Origin: Neocallimastix lanati (nom. inval.)
Lineage: Eukaryota; Neocallimastigomycota; Neocallimastigomycetes; Neocallimastigales; Neocallimastigaceae
Reading direction: 5' to 3'
Assembly: GCA_016946835.1 (NCBI GenBank)
Contig: JACVTC010000039.1
Location: forward strand, 1-62,500
Length of the DNA: 62,500 nucleotides
Part shown: positions 20,377 to 31,437 of the stretch, piece by piece
Numbering within the stretch: position 1 is the first letter of the stretch
Layout: each line of letters begins with the position of its first letter
Notes under the pieces: generated by a model
The model's database searches: none
Seen by the model: the letters and a program-made list of their open reading frames with translations, nothing else
What the model was told of the DNA's origin: nothing
Position numbers and translations under genes: made by a program

Positions 20377-21801
20377 ATGGAAGAACTAAAAATAGATATT
20401 AGTGAAACTAATAAAGGAAAAGAACAAATAATTATTAATAAAAAATATAAATATAATTATTCATACACTAAAAAGAATAAATCAAAGGTATATAGATGTA
20501 CCGAATATAAAACTTTAAATAAATGTAAATCTTACATTATTTTTAATGATAAAAAAGAAATTTTAAAATATGATGGTGTCCATAATCATTTCGAACAAGA
20601 ATTTAATGCCGCTCTATCATTAACAAAATATAGAATTAAAAAAGAAATTAAAAAAAGTTCAATTCCTTTCAATATAAAACCAAAAAGAGTATTTAACCAA
20701 ATTTCACAAGATATTGGTTTTATATGTTCTGAATTTAAATCTATAAAATCACAAATAATAAGAGATATAAATAAACAACTTCCTCCCAACATATCAAGTT
20801 TTGAGGAAATTCCAGAAAAACATTATTTATATATTACAAAACAAAATGAAAATTTTATGATATTCAAAAATCAAAATGTCATAATTTTTCAGTCTCCATT
20901 TCAAGCATTTTTATTTAAAAAATATTGTGATGATCTTTTTGTGGATGGCACTTTTTATGTAGCACCTGATTTCAGTTATCAGGTTTTCATTACAAGAAAT
21001 TTTGTTTCGGAATTAAATGAGTTTTATACCACTTCTTTTTCTATATTAAGAAATAAAGAGCAAGAAACCTATAAAACAATATTTGAAGTAATAAAAAGTA
21101 ATTGTGATATTACAAAAGACAATGGGTTTTCTCCAAAAAATCTTCATTGTGACTTTGAAAGAGCCATATCTAATGCGGCAATAATTGTATTCCCAGATAT
21201 AAATATTAGATATTGTATTTGGCATTACAAACGATCATTAGGACTTCATAAAAATAAAATATGCTATAATGAAGTAAATCAAAACAGATATTTATATGTT
21301 TATTATAACGCTATATTAAATTTACCTTTTATAAATCCAAATTATATATTAGATATTTTTCATAAAATTAAAAAATCATGCATTGAAAAAAATTATAACC
21401 AATTTTTAATATTTTTGGAATATTTTAGAAAAACATATTTAATTCTTTATAATATTGAAAATTGGAATTATTATAATAATATTGAACATATAACAAATAA
21501 TGCCTCTGAATCCTTTAATAATTATTTAAGTGGCTTATTTTCAAAAAAACCAACTTATTTTAGACTAATATATACATTAAATAATGATGTATCTTTATAT
21601 CCAGATACCTACGAAAGAAGAATGCTTGGCGTATGGAACAAACAAAAGAGAAAAACATTAACAAAAACTAATAAAATCAAAAATATTATTGAAAGTTACA
21701 AGAAAATGGAATCATTTTTAATTAGTAATGAAAGAAATAGAAGCCATATTGCTGGATTATGGTTTGAATGTTTAATTAATTTAAATAATAAAATTAATTA
21801 A
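20377..21801 (+). CDS. MULE transposase with FLYWCH/WRKY-like zinc finger
   Basis: 474 residues. The N-terminus holds a zinc finger C41-x8-C50-x18-H69-x-H71, ending DGVHNH, of the FLYWCH/WRKY-GCM1 type found in many MULE transposases, which would bind the terminal repeats. The catalytic core follows: D190 in LFVDGTF, D259 in HCDFERA, the C280-x2-H283 pair in RYCIWHY, and E378 in TNNASESFNNYL, the MULE DDE triad and its usual companions. The length is normal for a compact fungal MULE. No stops or frameshifts. It would cut and paste the element between its 49-bp ends. A related broken copy lies at 23508-24536 on the other strand, with the same N-terminal DISE(S/T)NKGK. The ATG follows AT-rich leader with stops in frame. 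Confidence 0.93.
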   Translation: MEELKIDISETNKGKEQIIINKKYKYNYSYTKKNKSKVYRCTEYKTLNKCKSYIIFNDKKEILKYDGVHNHFEQEFNAALSLTKYRIKKEIKKSSIPFNIKPKRVFNQISQDIGFICSEFKSIKSQIIRDINKQLPPNISSFEEIPEKHYLYITKQNENFMIFKNQNVIIFQSPFQAFLFKKYCDDLFVDGTFYVAPDFSYQVFITRNFVSELNEFYTTSFSILRNKEQETYKTIFEVIKSNCDITKDNGFSPKNLHCDFERAISNAAIIVFPDINIRYCIWHYKRSLGLHKNKICYNEVNQNRYLYVYYNAILNLPFINPNYILDIFHKIKKSCIEKNYNQFLIFLEYFRKTYLILYNIENWNYYNNIEHITNNASESFNNYLSGLFSKKPTYFRLIYTLNNDVSLYPDTYERRMLGVWNKQKRKTLTKTNKIKNIIESYKKMESFLISNERNRSHIAGLWFECLINLNNKIN

Positions 21802-22412
21802 ATTAGAATTAAATTTATTTTTCTAACCTTTTATAAAGTAAAATTATAATTAAACCTATATCTTTAATTATTAATTTTAGTTGTTTTTAATAATTAAATT
21901 ATAACTAAAGAATTAAATAAAACAAATTCTCAATTTTTTTAGTTAAATATTAATATCAATATTTTATATTTTATTATTATAATACTCTTATTAATATCAA
22001 TATCACTATTAATATTTTATATTTTATTATTATAATACTATTATTAATATCAATACCAATATTTTATATTTTATTATTATAATACTATTATTAATATCAA
22101 TATCAATATTTTATATTTTATTTTTATATACTATTATTAATATTAATATCAATATCAATTTATTTTATCAATATTATTATAAATATAAAAATATATTTTT
22201 TATTTTATTAAAATACTAATATTTAACATTAAATACACAATAAAATAAAATATTTTTATATTTTTATTTAAATTAAATCAATTTTTAATTGAAAATTAAA
22301 ACTTTTAAAATAATAATCAATATAATAAAGTTTTATCAAAAACCATTTAGTTTTTTTCTTTTTATTGTTAATTATTTAATAATTATTTGTATATTGTGTT
22401 TTTCAAATAAAT

Positions 22413-22449
<37 letters not shown>

Positions 22450-22540
22450 TTTTTTTTTTTTACTGGATTATTTATAAATATTTCTTTTACTAAAAAAATT
22501 TATTTAGCAATTTAAGATTTTTAAAATACTGCGCAAGGAC
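21802..22540. other. AT-rich 3' region inside the MULE
   Basis: Contains three or four diverged tandem copies of a roughly 60-bp unit around ATATTTTATATTTTATTATT (21950-22130) and a 32-nt T run at 22416-22447. No gene is seen. Confidence 0.6.
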
Positions 22541-22835
22541 TTAAAAGGTGTAAAATGATCAATTAATTATTTATATATTATTTTAAAATAAATATAAGAA
22601 TTTTATATATATAAAAAAAATAAGTATTAATAATTTAAAAGATGTAAAGGATAATAATTTAAAATATAATTACTAAAAAAATATTAAAAAATAATATATA
22701 AATAATTAATTGATCATTTTACACCTTTTAATATTTTTTTTAGTAATTATATTTTAAATTATTATCCTTTACATCTTTTAAATTATTAATACTTATTTTT
22801 TTTATATATATAAAATTCTTATATTTATTTTAAAA
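22541..22835. repeat. Two interleaved inverted repeats (X-Y-X'-Y')
   Basis: X (22541-22584, 44 bp) is the exact reverse complement of X' (22688-22731). Y (22581-22686, 106 bp) is the reverse complement of Y' (22729-22835) apart from a single-base length difference in an A/T run. The order X, Y, X', Y' means the two pairings cross each other, a pseudoknot-like topology rather than a simple foldback. Confidence 0.92.
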
Positions 22836-23010
22836 AATTATAAAACGTTTAAAACATATAATAAAATTAATATATATATTTTTTTTTTTTTTTAAAGAAA
22901 TTTTTAAAATTTATTTATTATAGTTTTATATATTTATTTTTATTTATTTAGTTATTTATTTAAATTATATATATTATTTATTTATTTTATTATTAATTTA
23001 TTTATTTATT

Positions 23011-23059
23011 AAAAATTTTGCGAAATGAAACTTTTCCGAAATGAAATTTTGCGAAATGC
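23011..23059. repeat. MULE right terminal inverted repeat
   Basis: Exact reverse complement of 19804-19852. It is followed by TCCTCCCCC, a C-rich run very unusual for this region, and then by the probable left end of a second MULE near 23069. Confidence 0.95.
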
Positions 23060-23507
23060 TCCTCCCCCGTTGCATTACGCCAATTTTCACGTGATATATA
23101 TAAATTTGTGGCTATAGATATTTTATGCTACATAATATTATTTTATTGTATTATTTTGTTATTTCAAATTTTAAATTAATTATTAAGTGAATAATTAAAT
23201 AAATCATATAATGGTTAGATTTTATGATTTTCATTCTTTTATTTAAATGCTATTAATAAAAAAATTATATAAAAATATAAATGTTATTAAAAATATAAAT
23301 ATTATTAATAATAATTCTTTTATTTAAATGTTATTAAAAAAAATAATAGTTATAATGATAAAATTATTAATTATAGAGACGTATTTGAATATTTATTTAA
23401 ACTTTATAAATTTAATAAGCTTTATAAATTAAATTTTTGAATGACAGAATTCTGATTATTTCGTTTGGTTATTCCTTATTTTTTAATTTTTTATTATAAA
23501 ATAATAT

Positions 23508-24536
23508 TTATATTATATTATTTAAATCAGTTAAACAATCAAACCACAAATTAATAGTATTATTTCTATCACATTTAGTATCAATTAACTTAGTTTCAAT
23601 ATTTTTGTAGCGTTCAATTAAGACACTGATTTCATTAGCTTTATTTTGCTCTTTTTTTTATTTTCTAAATTCCTTTCATTTTTTTTTTGATAATCATAAT
23701 ATGGTAAATGTTCAAGTTCATTTAATTTATCTATTAATTTATAATAAGATGGTATTGTTAGAAATAAATTATTTAAATAACTATTGATTCTGCAATTATA
23801 ATATTATTGTTACATGTATTAGCTTTTTTTTTTTTTAATTCTTTAAATATTTTATATATTTCTTGTTCTTTATTTTGTAATATTGCAAAAGAAGTAGTGT
23901 AAAAACTATCTAATTCTTTAGCGTAAGTTCTTGTAATAAATATTTGATAACTAAATTTAGGGGCAATAAAAAATGTACCATCAACAAATATATCATCATT
24001 ATATTCCCTAAATAATTTTACTTGAAAAGGAGATTGAAAAATTATTAAATTAATATTTTTTGAATATCATAAAATTTTCACCTCACTTTGTTTTATAATA
24101 TTCAGATTCATTAGAAATTTCAGTAAATGTTGTTACATTGGATGGTAGTTTTTATTTAAATTTCTTGATATTTGGGATTTAATTGAGTTATATTCTGAAC
24201 ATATAAATCTCATTTTCTTAGAAATTTTATTATATAGGGATTTTATTTTTACACCATAAGGAATTGAACTTTTTTTCAATTCCATCTTTAATTTTATGTT
24301 TCATTATAGATAGAGATACATCGTATTCTTTTTCAGGATGATTATGTGAACTATCATATTTTAAGATTTCTTTCTTATCATTTAAAATAATAAAAGATTT
24401 ACATTCATTTCTGTACATAAACATTTGAATTATCTTTTCTTATATATGAAAAATTAAATTTATATTTTTTATTAATAATAATTTATTTTTTTCCTTTGTT
24501 AGACTCACTTATATCGATAATAAGATTTTTTTCCAT
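23508..24536 (-). pseudogene. Broken MULE transposase
   Basis: Minus-strand pieces align in order with the intact transposase at 20377-21801. The start MEKNLIIDISESNKGK (24536 down) is followed by a stop. A finger segment ending HNHPEK lies at 24230-24424. A core segment DDIFVDGTFFIAPKFSYQIF near 23960-24000 keeps the first catalytic Asp. A C-terminal piece ends INLWFDCLTDLNN before the stop at 23508-23510. The stretch with the second Asp and the Glu is missing, and there are several frameshifts. The length is about 1.03 kb against 1.43 kb for the intact gene. It is a related subfamily, not a recent copy. Confidence 0.85.
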
Positions 24537-24679
24537 TTCTATATTTTTATAAATATTATTTAATTATATAATTAAAATTATTCTATTAATTATCCAATAT
24601 TATTCTAAAGACTAATTTTGAAAAATTAGTTTTCAATTATTTGTAAAAAATAAATAAATAAATAAAGAATGCAATAGTA

Positions 24680-25760
24680 AGTACAAGTATACAAAATAAA
24701 ATAAAATAAAATAAAATAAATAGTAGAAATATGAATATAAAGTACAGATTTAATAAAATAAAATAAAATAAAATAAAATAAAATAAAATAAATAGTTGAA
24801 ATATAAATATAAAGTACAGATTGAATAAAATAAAATAAAATAAAATAAAATAAATAGTAGAAATATAAATATAAAGTACAGATTTAATAAAATAAAATAA
24901 AATAAAATAAATAGTAGAGATATGAATATAAAGTACAGTTTTAATAAAATAAAATAAAATAAAATAAATAGTAGAGATATGAATATAAAGTACTGATTTA
25001 ATAAAATAAAATAAAATAAAATAAAATAAATAGTTGAAATATAAATATAAAGTACAGATTGAATAAAATAAAATAAAATAAAATAAAATAAATAGTTGAA
25101 ATATAAATATAAAGTACAGATTGAATAAAATAAAATAAAATAAAATAAATAGTAGAAATATGAATATAAAGTACAGTTTTAATAAAATAAAATAAAATAA
25201 AATAAATAGTAGAGATATGAATATAAAGTACTGATTTAATAAAATAAAATAAAATAAAATAAAATAAAATAAAATAAAATAAAATAAAATAAAATAAAAT
25301 AAAATAAAATAAAATAAAATAAAATAAAATAAAATAAAATAAAATAAAATAAAATAAAATAAAATAAAATAAAATAAATAGTAGAAATATAAATATAAAG
25401 TACAGATTGAATAAAATAAAATAAAATAAAATAAATAGTTGAAATATAAATATAAAGTACAGATTGAATAAAATAAAATAAAATAAAATAAAATAAATAG
25501 TAGAAATATAAATATAAAGTACAAATTGAATAAAATAAATAAAATAAAATAAATAGTAGAAATATGAATATAAAGTACAGATTTAATAAAATAAAATAAA
25601 AATAAATAGTAGAATATTAAATATAAAGTACAGATTGAATAAAATAAAATAAAATATAATTAAATAAATATTGAATGTAATAATATAAAAGTACAAGTAT
25701 ATAAAATAAAATAAAATAAATATTGAATGTAATAATATAAAAGTACTAATATATAAAATA
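24680..25760. repeat. Satellite array, forward orientation
   Basis: At least 14 units (some diverged) of a roughly 30-bp motif like TAGTAGAAATATGAATATAA followed by AGTACAGATT, separated by variable AAAAT pentamer runs. The longest pentamer run is near 25235-25378. The last two units (near 25663 and 25719) are a different variant with AATGTAATAATATAAAAGTA. The long Phe/Tyr/Ile ORFs read from here are repeat artefacts. Confidence 0.95.
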
Positions 25761-25769
25761 AAATAAATA

Positions 25770-26015
25770 TTTATCATTATTTTTTATTAAAGAATATTAA
25801 AGACAATTTATTTTTAAAAATAAAATGTTTTATTTAATTATATATGTTAGAAAGTAAAAAAATCATTTATATTTAATTAGATTATTAACAATCAATAATA
25901 TTGTTTTATATAATAATTACATCATCAATTGAATACAATAAAAATGTAAAAAATTTTCATTTCTAAAACATTGATCTGTAATATTCTTTAATAAAAAATT
26001 ATTAGATATTTATTT
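25770..26015. other. Spacer between inverted satellite arrays
   Basis: About 245 bp of ordinary AT-rich sequence at the centre of the inverted arrays. No gene is seen. Confidence 0.6.
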
Positions 26016-26019
26016 TATT

Positions 26020-27066
26020 TTATTTTATTCAATCTGTACTTTATATTTATATTTCTACTATTTATTTTATTTTATTTTATTTTATTTTATTTTATTTTAT
26101 TTTATTTTATTTTATTTTATTTTATTTTATTTTATTTTATTTTATTTTATTTTATTTTATTTTATTTTATTTTATTTTATTTTATTTTATTCAATCTGTA
26201 CTTTATATTCATATTCTACTATTTATTTTATTTTATTTTATTTTATTAAATCTGTACTTTATATTCATATTCTACTATTTATTTTATTTTATTTTATTTT
26301 ATTTTATTTTATTTTATTTTATTTTATTTTATTTTATTTTATTTTATTTTATTTTATTTTATTTTATTTTATTTTATTTTATTTTATTTTATTTTATTTT
26401 ATTTTATTTTATTCAATCTGTACTTTATATTTATATTTCAACTATTTATTTTATTTTATTTTATTTTATTCAATCTGTACTTTATATTCATATTCTACTA
26501 TTTATTTTATTTTATTTTATTTTATTTTATTTTATTTTATTTTATTTTATTTTATTTTATTTTATTTTATTTTATTTTATTTTATTTTATTTTATTTTAT
26601 TTTATTTTATTTTATTTTATTTTATTCAATCTGTACTTTATATTTATATTTCAACTATTTATTTTATTTTATTTTATTTTATTTTATTTTATTTTATTTT
26701 ATTTTATTTTATTTTATTTTATTTTATTTTATTTTATTTTATTTTATTTTATTCTGTTTTATTTTATTTTATTTTATTTTATTCAATCTGTACTTTATAT
26801 TTATATTTCTACTATTTATTTTATTTTATTTTATTTTATTCAATCTGTACTTTATATTTATATTTCTACTATTTATTTTATTTTATTTTATTTTATTCAA
26901 TCTGTACTTTATATTTATATTTCAACTATTTATTTTATTTTATTTTATTTTATTCAATCTGTACTTTATATTTATATTTCAACTATTTATTTTATTTTAT
27001 TTTATTTTATTATATTTTATTAAATCTGTACTTTATATTCATATTTCTACTATTTATTTTATTTTA
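26020..27066. repeat. Satellite array, inverted orientation
   Basis: About 11 units of the reverse complement of the motif in 24680-25760 (AATCTGTACTTTATATTTAT...), again separated by TTTTA pentamer runs of up to about 150 bp. Together the two arrays make an inverted pair about 2.4 kb long. Confidence 0.95.
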
Positions 27067-27289
27067 TATACTTTTATTATTATATTCTTTATTTATTTAT
27101 CTATTTATTTATTAATTTATACATTTATTTATTTTAAAATTAATTGTATTATAATTTTTTATGGCGTATTGAAAATTTGTATTATAAAAATTGGCGAAAT
27201 GAACCACATTCATTAAATAGTAATTTCATTTTATATATAAATGCATATAAATATTTTTTTTGAATCATATATAAATATTTTTTTTCTTC

Positions 27290-27488
27290 CTAGTTTTGAA
27301 GAAAAAAAAAAGAAGATAAATGTTTCTCAGATGCTCAAGTAAAAAATGAAGAAGAAGAAAAAAAATGTATAAATAAATCCATTGGTTATCCATGTTGTTC
27401 CGACTCTATTGAAACCGTCTTTACTGATGATGAAGGAAAATGGGGAATAGAAAATGATAACTGGTGCTTAATTATATATGATTGCTAA
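27290..27488 (+). pseudogene. Truncated copy of the dockerin gene 3' end
   Basis: This matches the 3' end of the gene at 28960-29847 from its SFEEKKK stretch to the stop and a little beyond. One A is lost from the A run near 27310, shifting the frame. After that the frame is open from KCFS straight into a segment equal to [12 protein letters not shown] and a full last dockerin (SIGYPCC ... NWCLIIYDC). The middle dockerin (about 38 codons) is cleanly absent. No start codon, signal peptide or N-terminal domain is present. Confidence 0.88.
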
Positions 27489-28000
27489 ACAAATAAATAA
27501 ACAAATAAAAATAATATATATAAATAATATATAATATATATATATATGTCTTAAGAATTAATTAAAAAAAAAAATTAAATTAAATAGGAAAAATTATAAA
27601 AAATAAATATTGAAAAAAAAAAAAAAGAAAAAAGTTTTTTTTTTTTTATAAGTAAATATAAAATAAAATTATATTTACAATGATATTCAAAAGTCAAATG
27701 TATTATTTTATCTATTTAATATATATATATATATTTTTCCTTATTAACACTAATCAAAAATAATAATTAAATAAATAAATAAATAAATAAAAAAAAAAGA
27801 TGAAACAGAAGAAGAATTTTTTTTTTTTTTTTTTTTAAATATTAAAAAATTAATTTTTAGAATATTTGGGAAATGATTTATAATTATTTACAAATAAACT
27901 TTTAATTTTTAAATGATAAAAAGTATTTTAAATTAAATTTAAAATTGTCATAATATATGTTATTATGGAGAATAAGCAATTGTATATTATATTAAAATTA

Positions 28001-28043
<43 letters not shown>

Positions 28044-28536
28044 ACAAGAAGATCTTTTTTTTTTTTAAAATGATTAATATTTTTAAATTAAAAAAAAAAA
28101 ATAATAATAATAATAATAATAATAAGAAAAATTTTGTTTTAAAATTAAAATTTAATGTCATTATGATGTAACCATGGATAAGTAATAGAAATGTTTTTTT
28201 TTTTTTTTTACAATAAAGTTTTTATACATTTTTTATATTAATCATAATAGCTTGGTATAATTACTAAAATATATATATTGTTATATTAAATTTTAATTAA
28301 ATTAAAAAAAAGAAAAAATTAATTATTTAAGTTTAAAAAAAAAAAAATTTTTAATAAAAATTTAAATGAAATAGAATAAAACTTTGGTTTAAAAAATTAA
28401 AAAATAAAAAATTAACAATATTAAAATTATTTTTGGATTTTTAGAAAAATCGAAAAAAAAAAAGTTACAAAATTGAATGAAATTAATAAAACATTTCATT
28501 TATATAAATACATATAATTTTTTTCAAAAAAACAAA

Positions 28537-28569
<33 letters not shown>

Positions 28570-28959
28570 GAATCACAAATTTTTAATAGTAATTATATAA
28601 TTGATTTATATAATTAAAGAATATAACATTGAATTTATTATAATATTTAATAAATTATATGAATAAAGGTATTTATATTATTTATATAGTTAAAAATTAA
28701 AAAAATTAATATTTAAGAATAATAATAATAAATATTACATATATTGTTTTATAAAAAAAAAATATTTATATATTTAAATATATTTGTACTTATTAATATA
28801 CTGTAAAAAAAAAAAAAAAAAATAAAATAAAAAAGATTGAATATTCTAATAATAAAATATATTTATAATTTATTTTTTATATATTTATTATAATAAATTT
28901 TAGATATTCAAAATTAAAATAATAAAATAAAAATTAAAATTAAAGACTTAAAAAACAAA
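27489..28959. other. AT-rich intergenic DNA upstream of the dockerin gene
   Basis: Homopolymer runs (A run near 28008-28042 and A38 near 28530-28567) and short microsatellites. The first bases (AAACAAATAAATAAAC) still match the 3' flank of the intact dockerin gene. No gene is seen. The dockerin promoter must lie in its right part, but I can identify no specific element. Confidence 0.6.
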
Positions 28960-29847
28960 ATGAAATCTTTAAACTTATTCATTTTATTAAGTACTACTCT
29001 TGCATTTCTAATTAATGGTGGATATGCATATGACACTCCAAGTTTTGATATTATTGTTAAAACTCCAACTGAAATTGAAGGAGGAAAAAATAGTCCTGAA
29101 TATCAAGAATTCGTAGATACTGTTGTTGAAGAAATTCATGATATTATTATGAAGAATAAGGATCTCTGTGATAATCCTGATGATATTGATTTTATTCAAG
29201 AAGATTATGACGTAAGAATAAAAAATGATCCTAAAATAAAAGTTAATTATCCTCGTAAATATGCTACAATTTTTCCTATTTCAGAATTAGACAATTCTTT
29301 ATATATGATTGGTTATATCTGTCCACAGTTCGTGGATCAAGTTAAAGTTCTTCCATATATTACCTTTATTGATATACCAGCTGTCATGATGATTAAAAAT
29401 CCTTGGGATAATACATATGGAGAATGTGAAGCCAAAGAATATGGCTATCCTTGCTGTCCAGCTGAATTCAATACTGTCAAATATCATAATGAACTTGGTG
29501 ACTGGGGATTTGATCTTGAACATAGTGAATGGTGTAGTATTACTACTAGTTTTGAAGAAAAAAAAAAAGAAGATAAATGTTTCTCAGAATCATTAGGATA
29601 TCCATGTTGTTCCACCTGTACTGAAACCGTTTATATTGATAAAAATGGAAATTGGGGAATAGAAAATGGTGAATGGTGCGGTATTACAAATGCTCAAGTA
29701 AAAAATGAAGAAGAAGAAAAAAAATGTATAACTGAATCCATTGGTTATCCATGTTGTTCTGCCTCTACTGAAACCATTTATACTGATGATGAAGGAAAAT
29801 GGGGAGTAGAAAAGGATGAATGGTGCTTAATTATATATGATTGTTAA
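28960..29847 (+). CDS. Secreted triple-dockerin protein, probable cellulosome subunit
   Basis: 295 residues. A signal peptide is clear at 1-23 ([20 protein letters not shown], cleavage likely after GYA). Residues 28-144 form a compact domain with one strand-like start (FDIIVKTP), a helix ([20 protein letters not shown]) and a second half ending [20 protein letters not shown]. This pattern recalls the I9-type propeptide/inhibitor fold of subtilases; that is inference only. Three fungal dockerins follow at about 153-194, 205-243 and 254-291, each with GYPCC, then WG and WC, joined by Lys/Glu-rich linkers. In anaerobic fungi such dockerins attach secreted proteins to the cellulosome scaffold. 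No glycoside hydrolase or other enzyme domain is present. The A-rich context before ATG fits a fungal start. A partial copy lies 1.5 kb upstream. Confidence 0.93.
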   Translation: MKSLNLFILLSTTLAFLINGGYAYDTPSFDIIVKTPTEIEGGKNSPEYQEFVDTVVEEIHDIIMKNKDLCDNPDDIDFIQEDYDVRIKNDPKIKVNYPRKYATIFPISELDNSLYMIGYICPQFVDQVKVLPYITFIDIPAVMMIKNPWDNTYGECEAKEYGYPCCPAEFNTVKYHNELGDWGFDLEHSEWCSITTSFEEKKKEDKCFSESLGYPCCSTCTETVYIDKNGNWGIENGEWCGITNAQVKNEEEEKKCITESIGYPCCSASTETIYTDDEGKWGVEKDEWCLIIYDC

Positions 29848-30225
29848 GCAAATAAATAAACAAATAAATTAATATATATATATACATATATATATTATTT
29901 TATATATATATATGTATAAAATCTTATTTTTTATACATATATACATATAAAAAAATAAAAAAAAAAAAGTAAAAGAGTAGAGAAAAAAAAAATTATATTG
30001 GAAAAAAAATTATCAAAAGTGAAAAATAAAAAAAATGAAAAACAAAAAAAAAAATGAAAAATATATAATAAAAAATAAAAAATTGAAAAATAAATAGTAA
30101 AAAAAAAAAATTTTATTTTAAAAGTAAAATAATTTTAAAATTATTAATGAATATATTAATTTTTTTCAATTGTGTTAATATTACTAATTTTTTTTTTTTT
30201 TTTTTTTTTTTTGAATAATGAGTGT
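29848..30225. other. 3' flank of dockerin gene
   Basis: TA-rich and A-rich sequence with a T run near 30188-30212. It includes the 3' untranslated region of the dockerin gene; no other feature is seen. Confidence 0.6.
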
Positions 30226-30500
30226 GTAAAATATTTATGTGTCGTGGTCCCTGATTTTATAATTTTCTTTTTGGTGGAAGAGATTCAGACCAATTATTGA
30301 TTTAAATTATTAAAGAAGGAAAAGGGATGTTTTTTGTTTGTTTTAAGAAAACCAAAAACCAAAACATTTCTTGGTGAGTATTTCTAACAAGCCATTCTTT
30401 GGGGAAGCGATCGGCAACTCTCTCTCTTTATAGAAGTTTATGCCTCTAGGGCTTTAGTACTCAACAAGGATTTGTTATATTATGATTATAATCTATTTAT
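30226..30500. other. GC-richer island, unknown
   Basis: About 270 bp with normal-looking base composition, for example GTGTCGTGGTCCCTG and GGGGAAGCGATCGGCAACTC. The minus strand reads RVADRFPKEWLVRNTHQEMF for a short distance with stops on both sides. It could be an exon relic or a non-coding RNA; I recognise neither. Confidence 0.4.
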
Positions 30501-30910
30501 TTAAGTAAAAAATAAAAAAAAAAAAAAAAATCATTATAATGAATTATATACAATTTATAATTATCTAAAATAAAATAACTTTCTCACACACTTTTCTTAA
30601 TTCAGAGAGAAATGCTTTTATTTTTTTTTCTATGTTATAGAATTATAATTAACTATTTAGTTAACTGTTCTTGGGATTAAAATAAACCATCTAATGAGTT
30701 TTTTTTTTTTTTTTTTATGTAAAGTATTAAAAAATTATTTAAGGAAAATGTTTTAAATAACTATGTAAAGATAAATATAAAATAATAAGTATATCATTAA
30801 AACATCATTGAATTATGTTATAAAATTTAAAATTTATTATTTCCTAATTTTATTTATTGGAGGTAATAATTAATATTTAGAAATTTTTTTAAAGACATTT
30901 TATAAAGAAC

Positions 30911-30955
<45 letters not shown>

Positions 30956-31385
30956 ATTAGATTTTAAAATTTAATTAAATGATATTAAATTTATGTTTGA
31001 ATAATAAAAATTATTTTATATTAATTAAGGTTTGAATATTTCATTTTTATAATCAATGTTTAAGGTTTAGTATTAATAACCTTAATTAGTAATAATATGC
31101 TTACCAGTAATAACAAATGGTCAATTTAAATATATGAGAAAAAAATTAATTAATAATTACTCATATTTATCTTTACATAGTTATTTAAAACATTTCCTTA
31201 AATAATTTTTTAATACTTAATATTTTTAAGTATATCTTTTTTTTTTTCCCTTTTTGATATATATATTATATATATATATATATATTTTTTTTTTAAAATA
31301 GTTTAGAGAATATAATAATTATAGTAATATAATGTTTAAATTTTTATTCAAAATAAAATATTTTATTATGGGATATAAGTAATAG

Positions 31386-31437
<52 letters not shown>

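Larger units (their letters stand above)
19804..23059 (+). mobile_element. Mutator-like DNA transposon (MULE) with intact transposase
   Basis: A 3.26-kb element bounded by perfect 49-bp terminal inverted repeats (19804-19852 and 23011-23059). It encloses a full transposase ORF at 20377-21801. Just inside the left end the unit TTTCATTTCGCAAAA recurs about five times in diverged form. Between the gene and the right end is the interleaved inverted-repeat block at 22541-22835. I found no target duplication at these ends; the outer sequence (AATGAGTGTGTGG on the left) shows partial inverted similarity to the far end near 27214. The intact ORF and perfect ends suggest recent activity. Confidence 0.9.
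23069..27204 (-). mobile_element. Second, decayed MULE (limits approximate)
   Basis: CATTACGCCAATTTT at 23073-23087 and AAAATTGGCGAAATG at 27187-27201 are inverted copies matching at 14 of 15 positions, and resemble the TTTCGC units of the first MULE ends. Between them lie a broken minus-strand MULE transposase (23508-24536) and the satellite arrays. The ends are short and diverged, so the limits are tentative. Confidence 0.45.

Noticed and set aside
24637-25524. 295-codon Phe/Tyr/Leu/Ile ORF resembling a membrane protein
   Set aside because: It is the satellite array read on the minus strand. The pentamer run has no stop in this frame, and apparent membrane segments follow from base composition.
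24680-27066. CRISPR-like array
   Set aside because: The spacers are pentamer microsatellite runs rather than unique sequence, and the host is a eukaryote.
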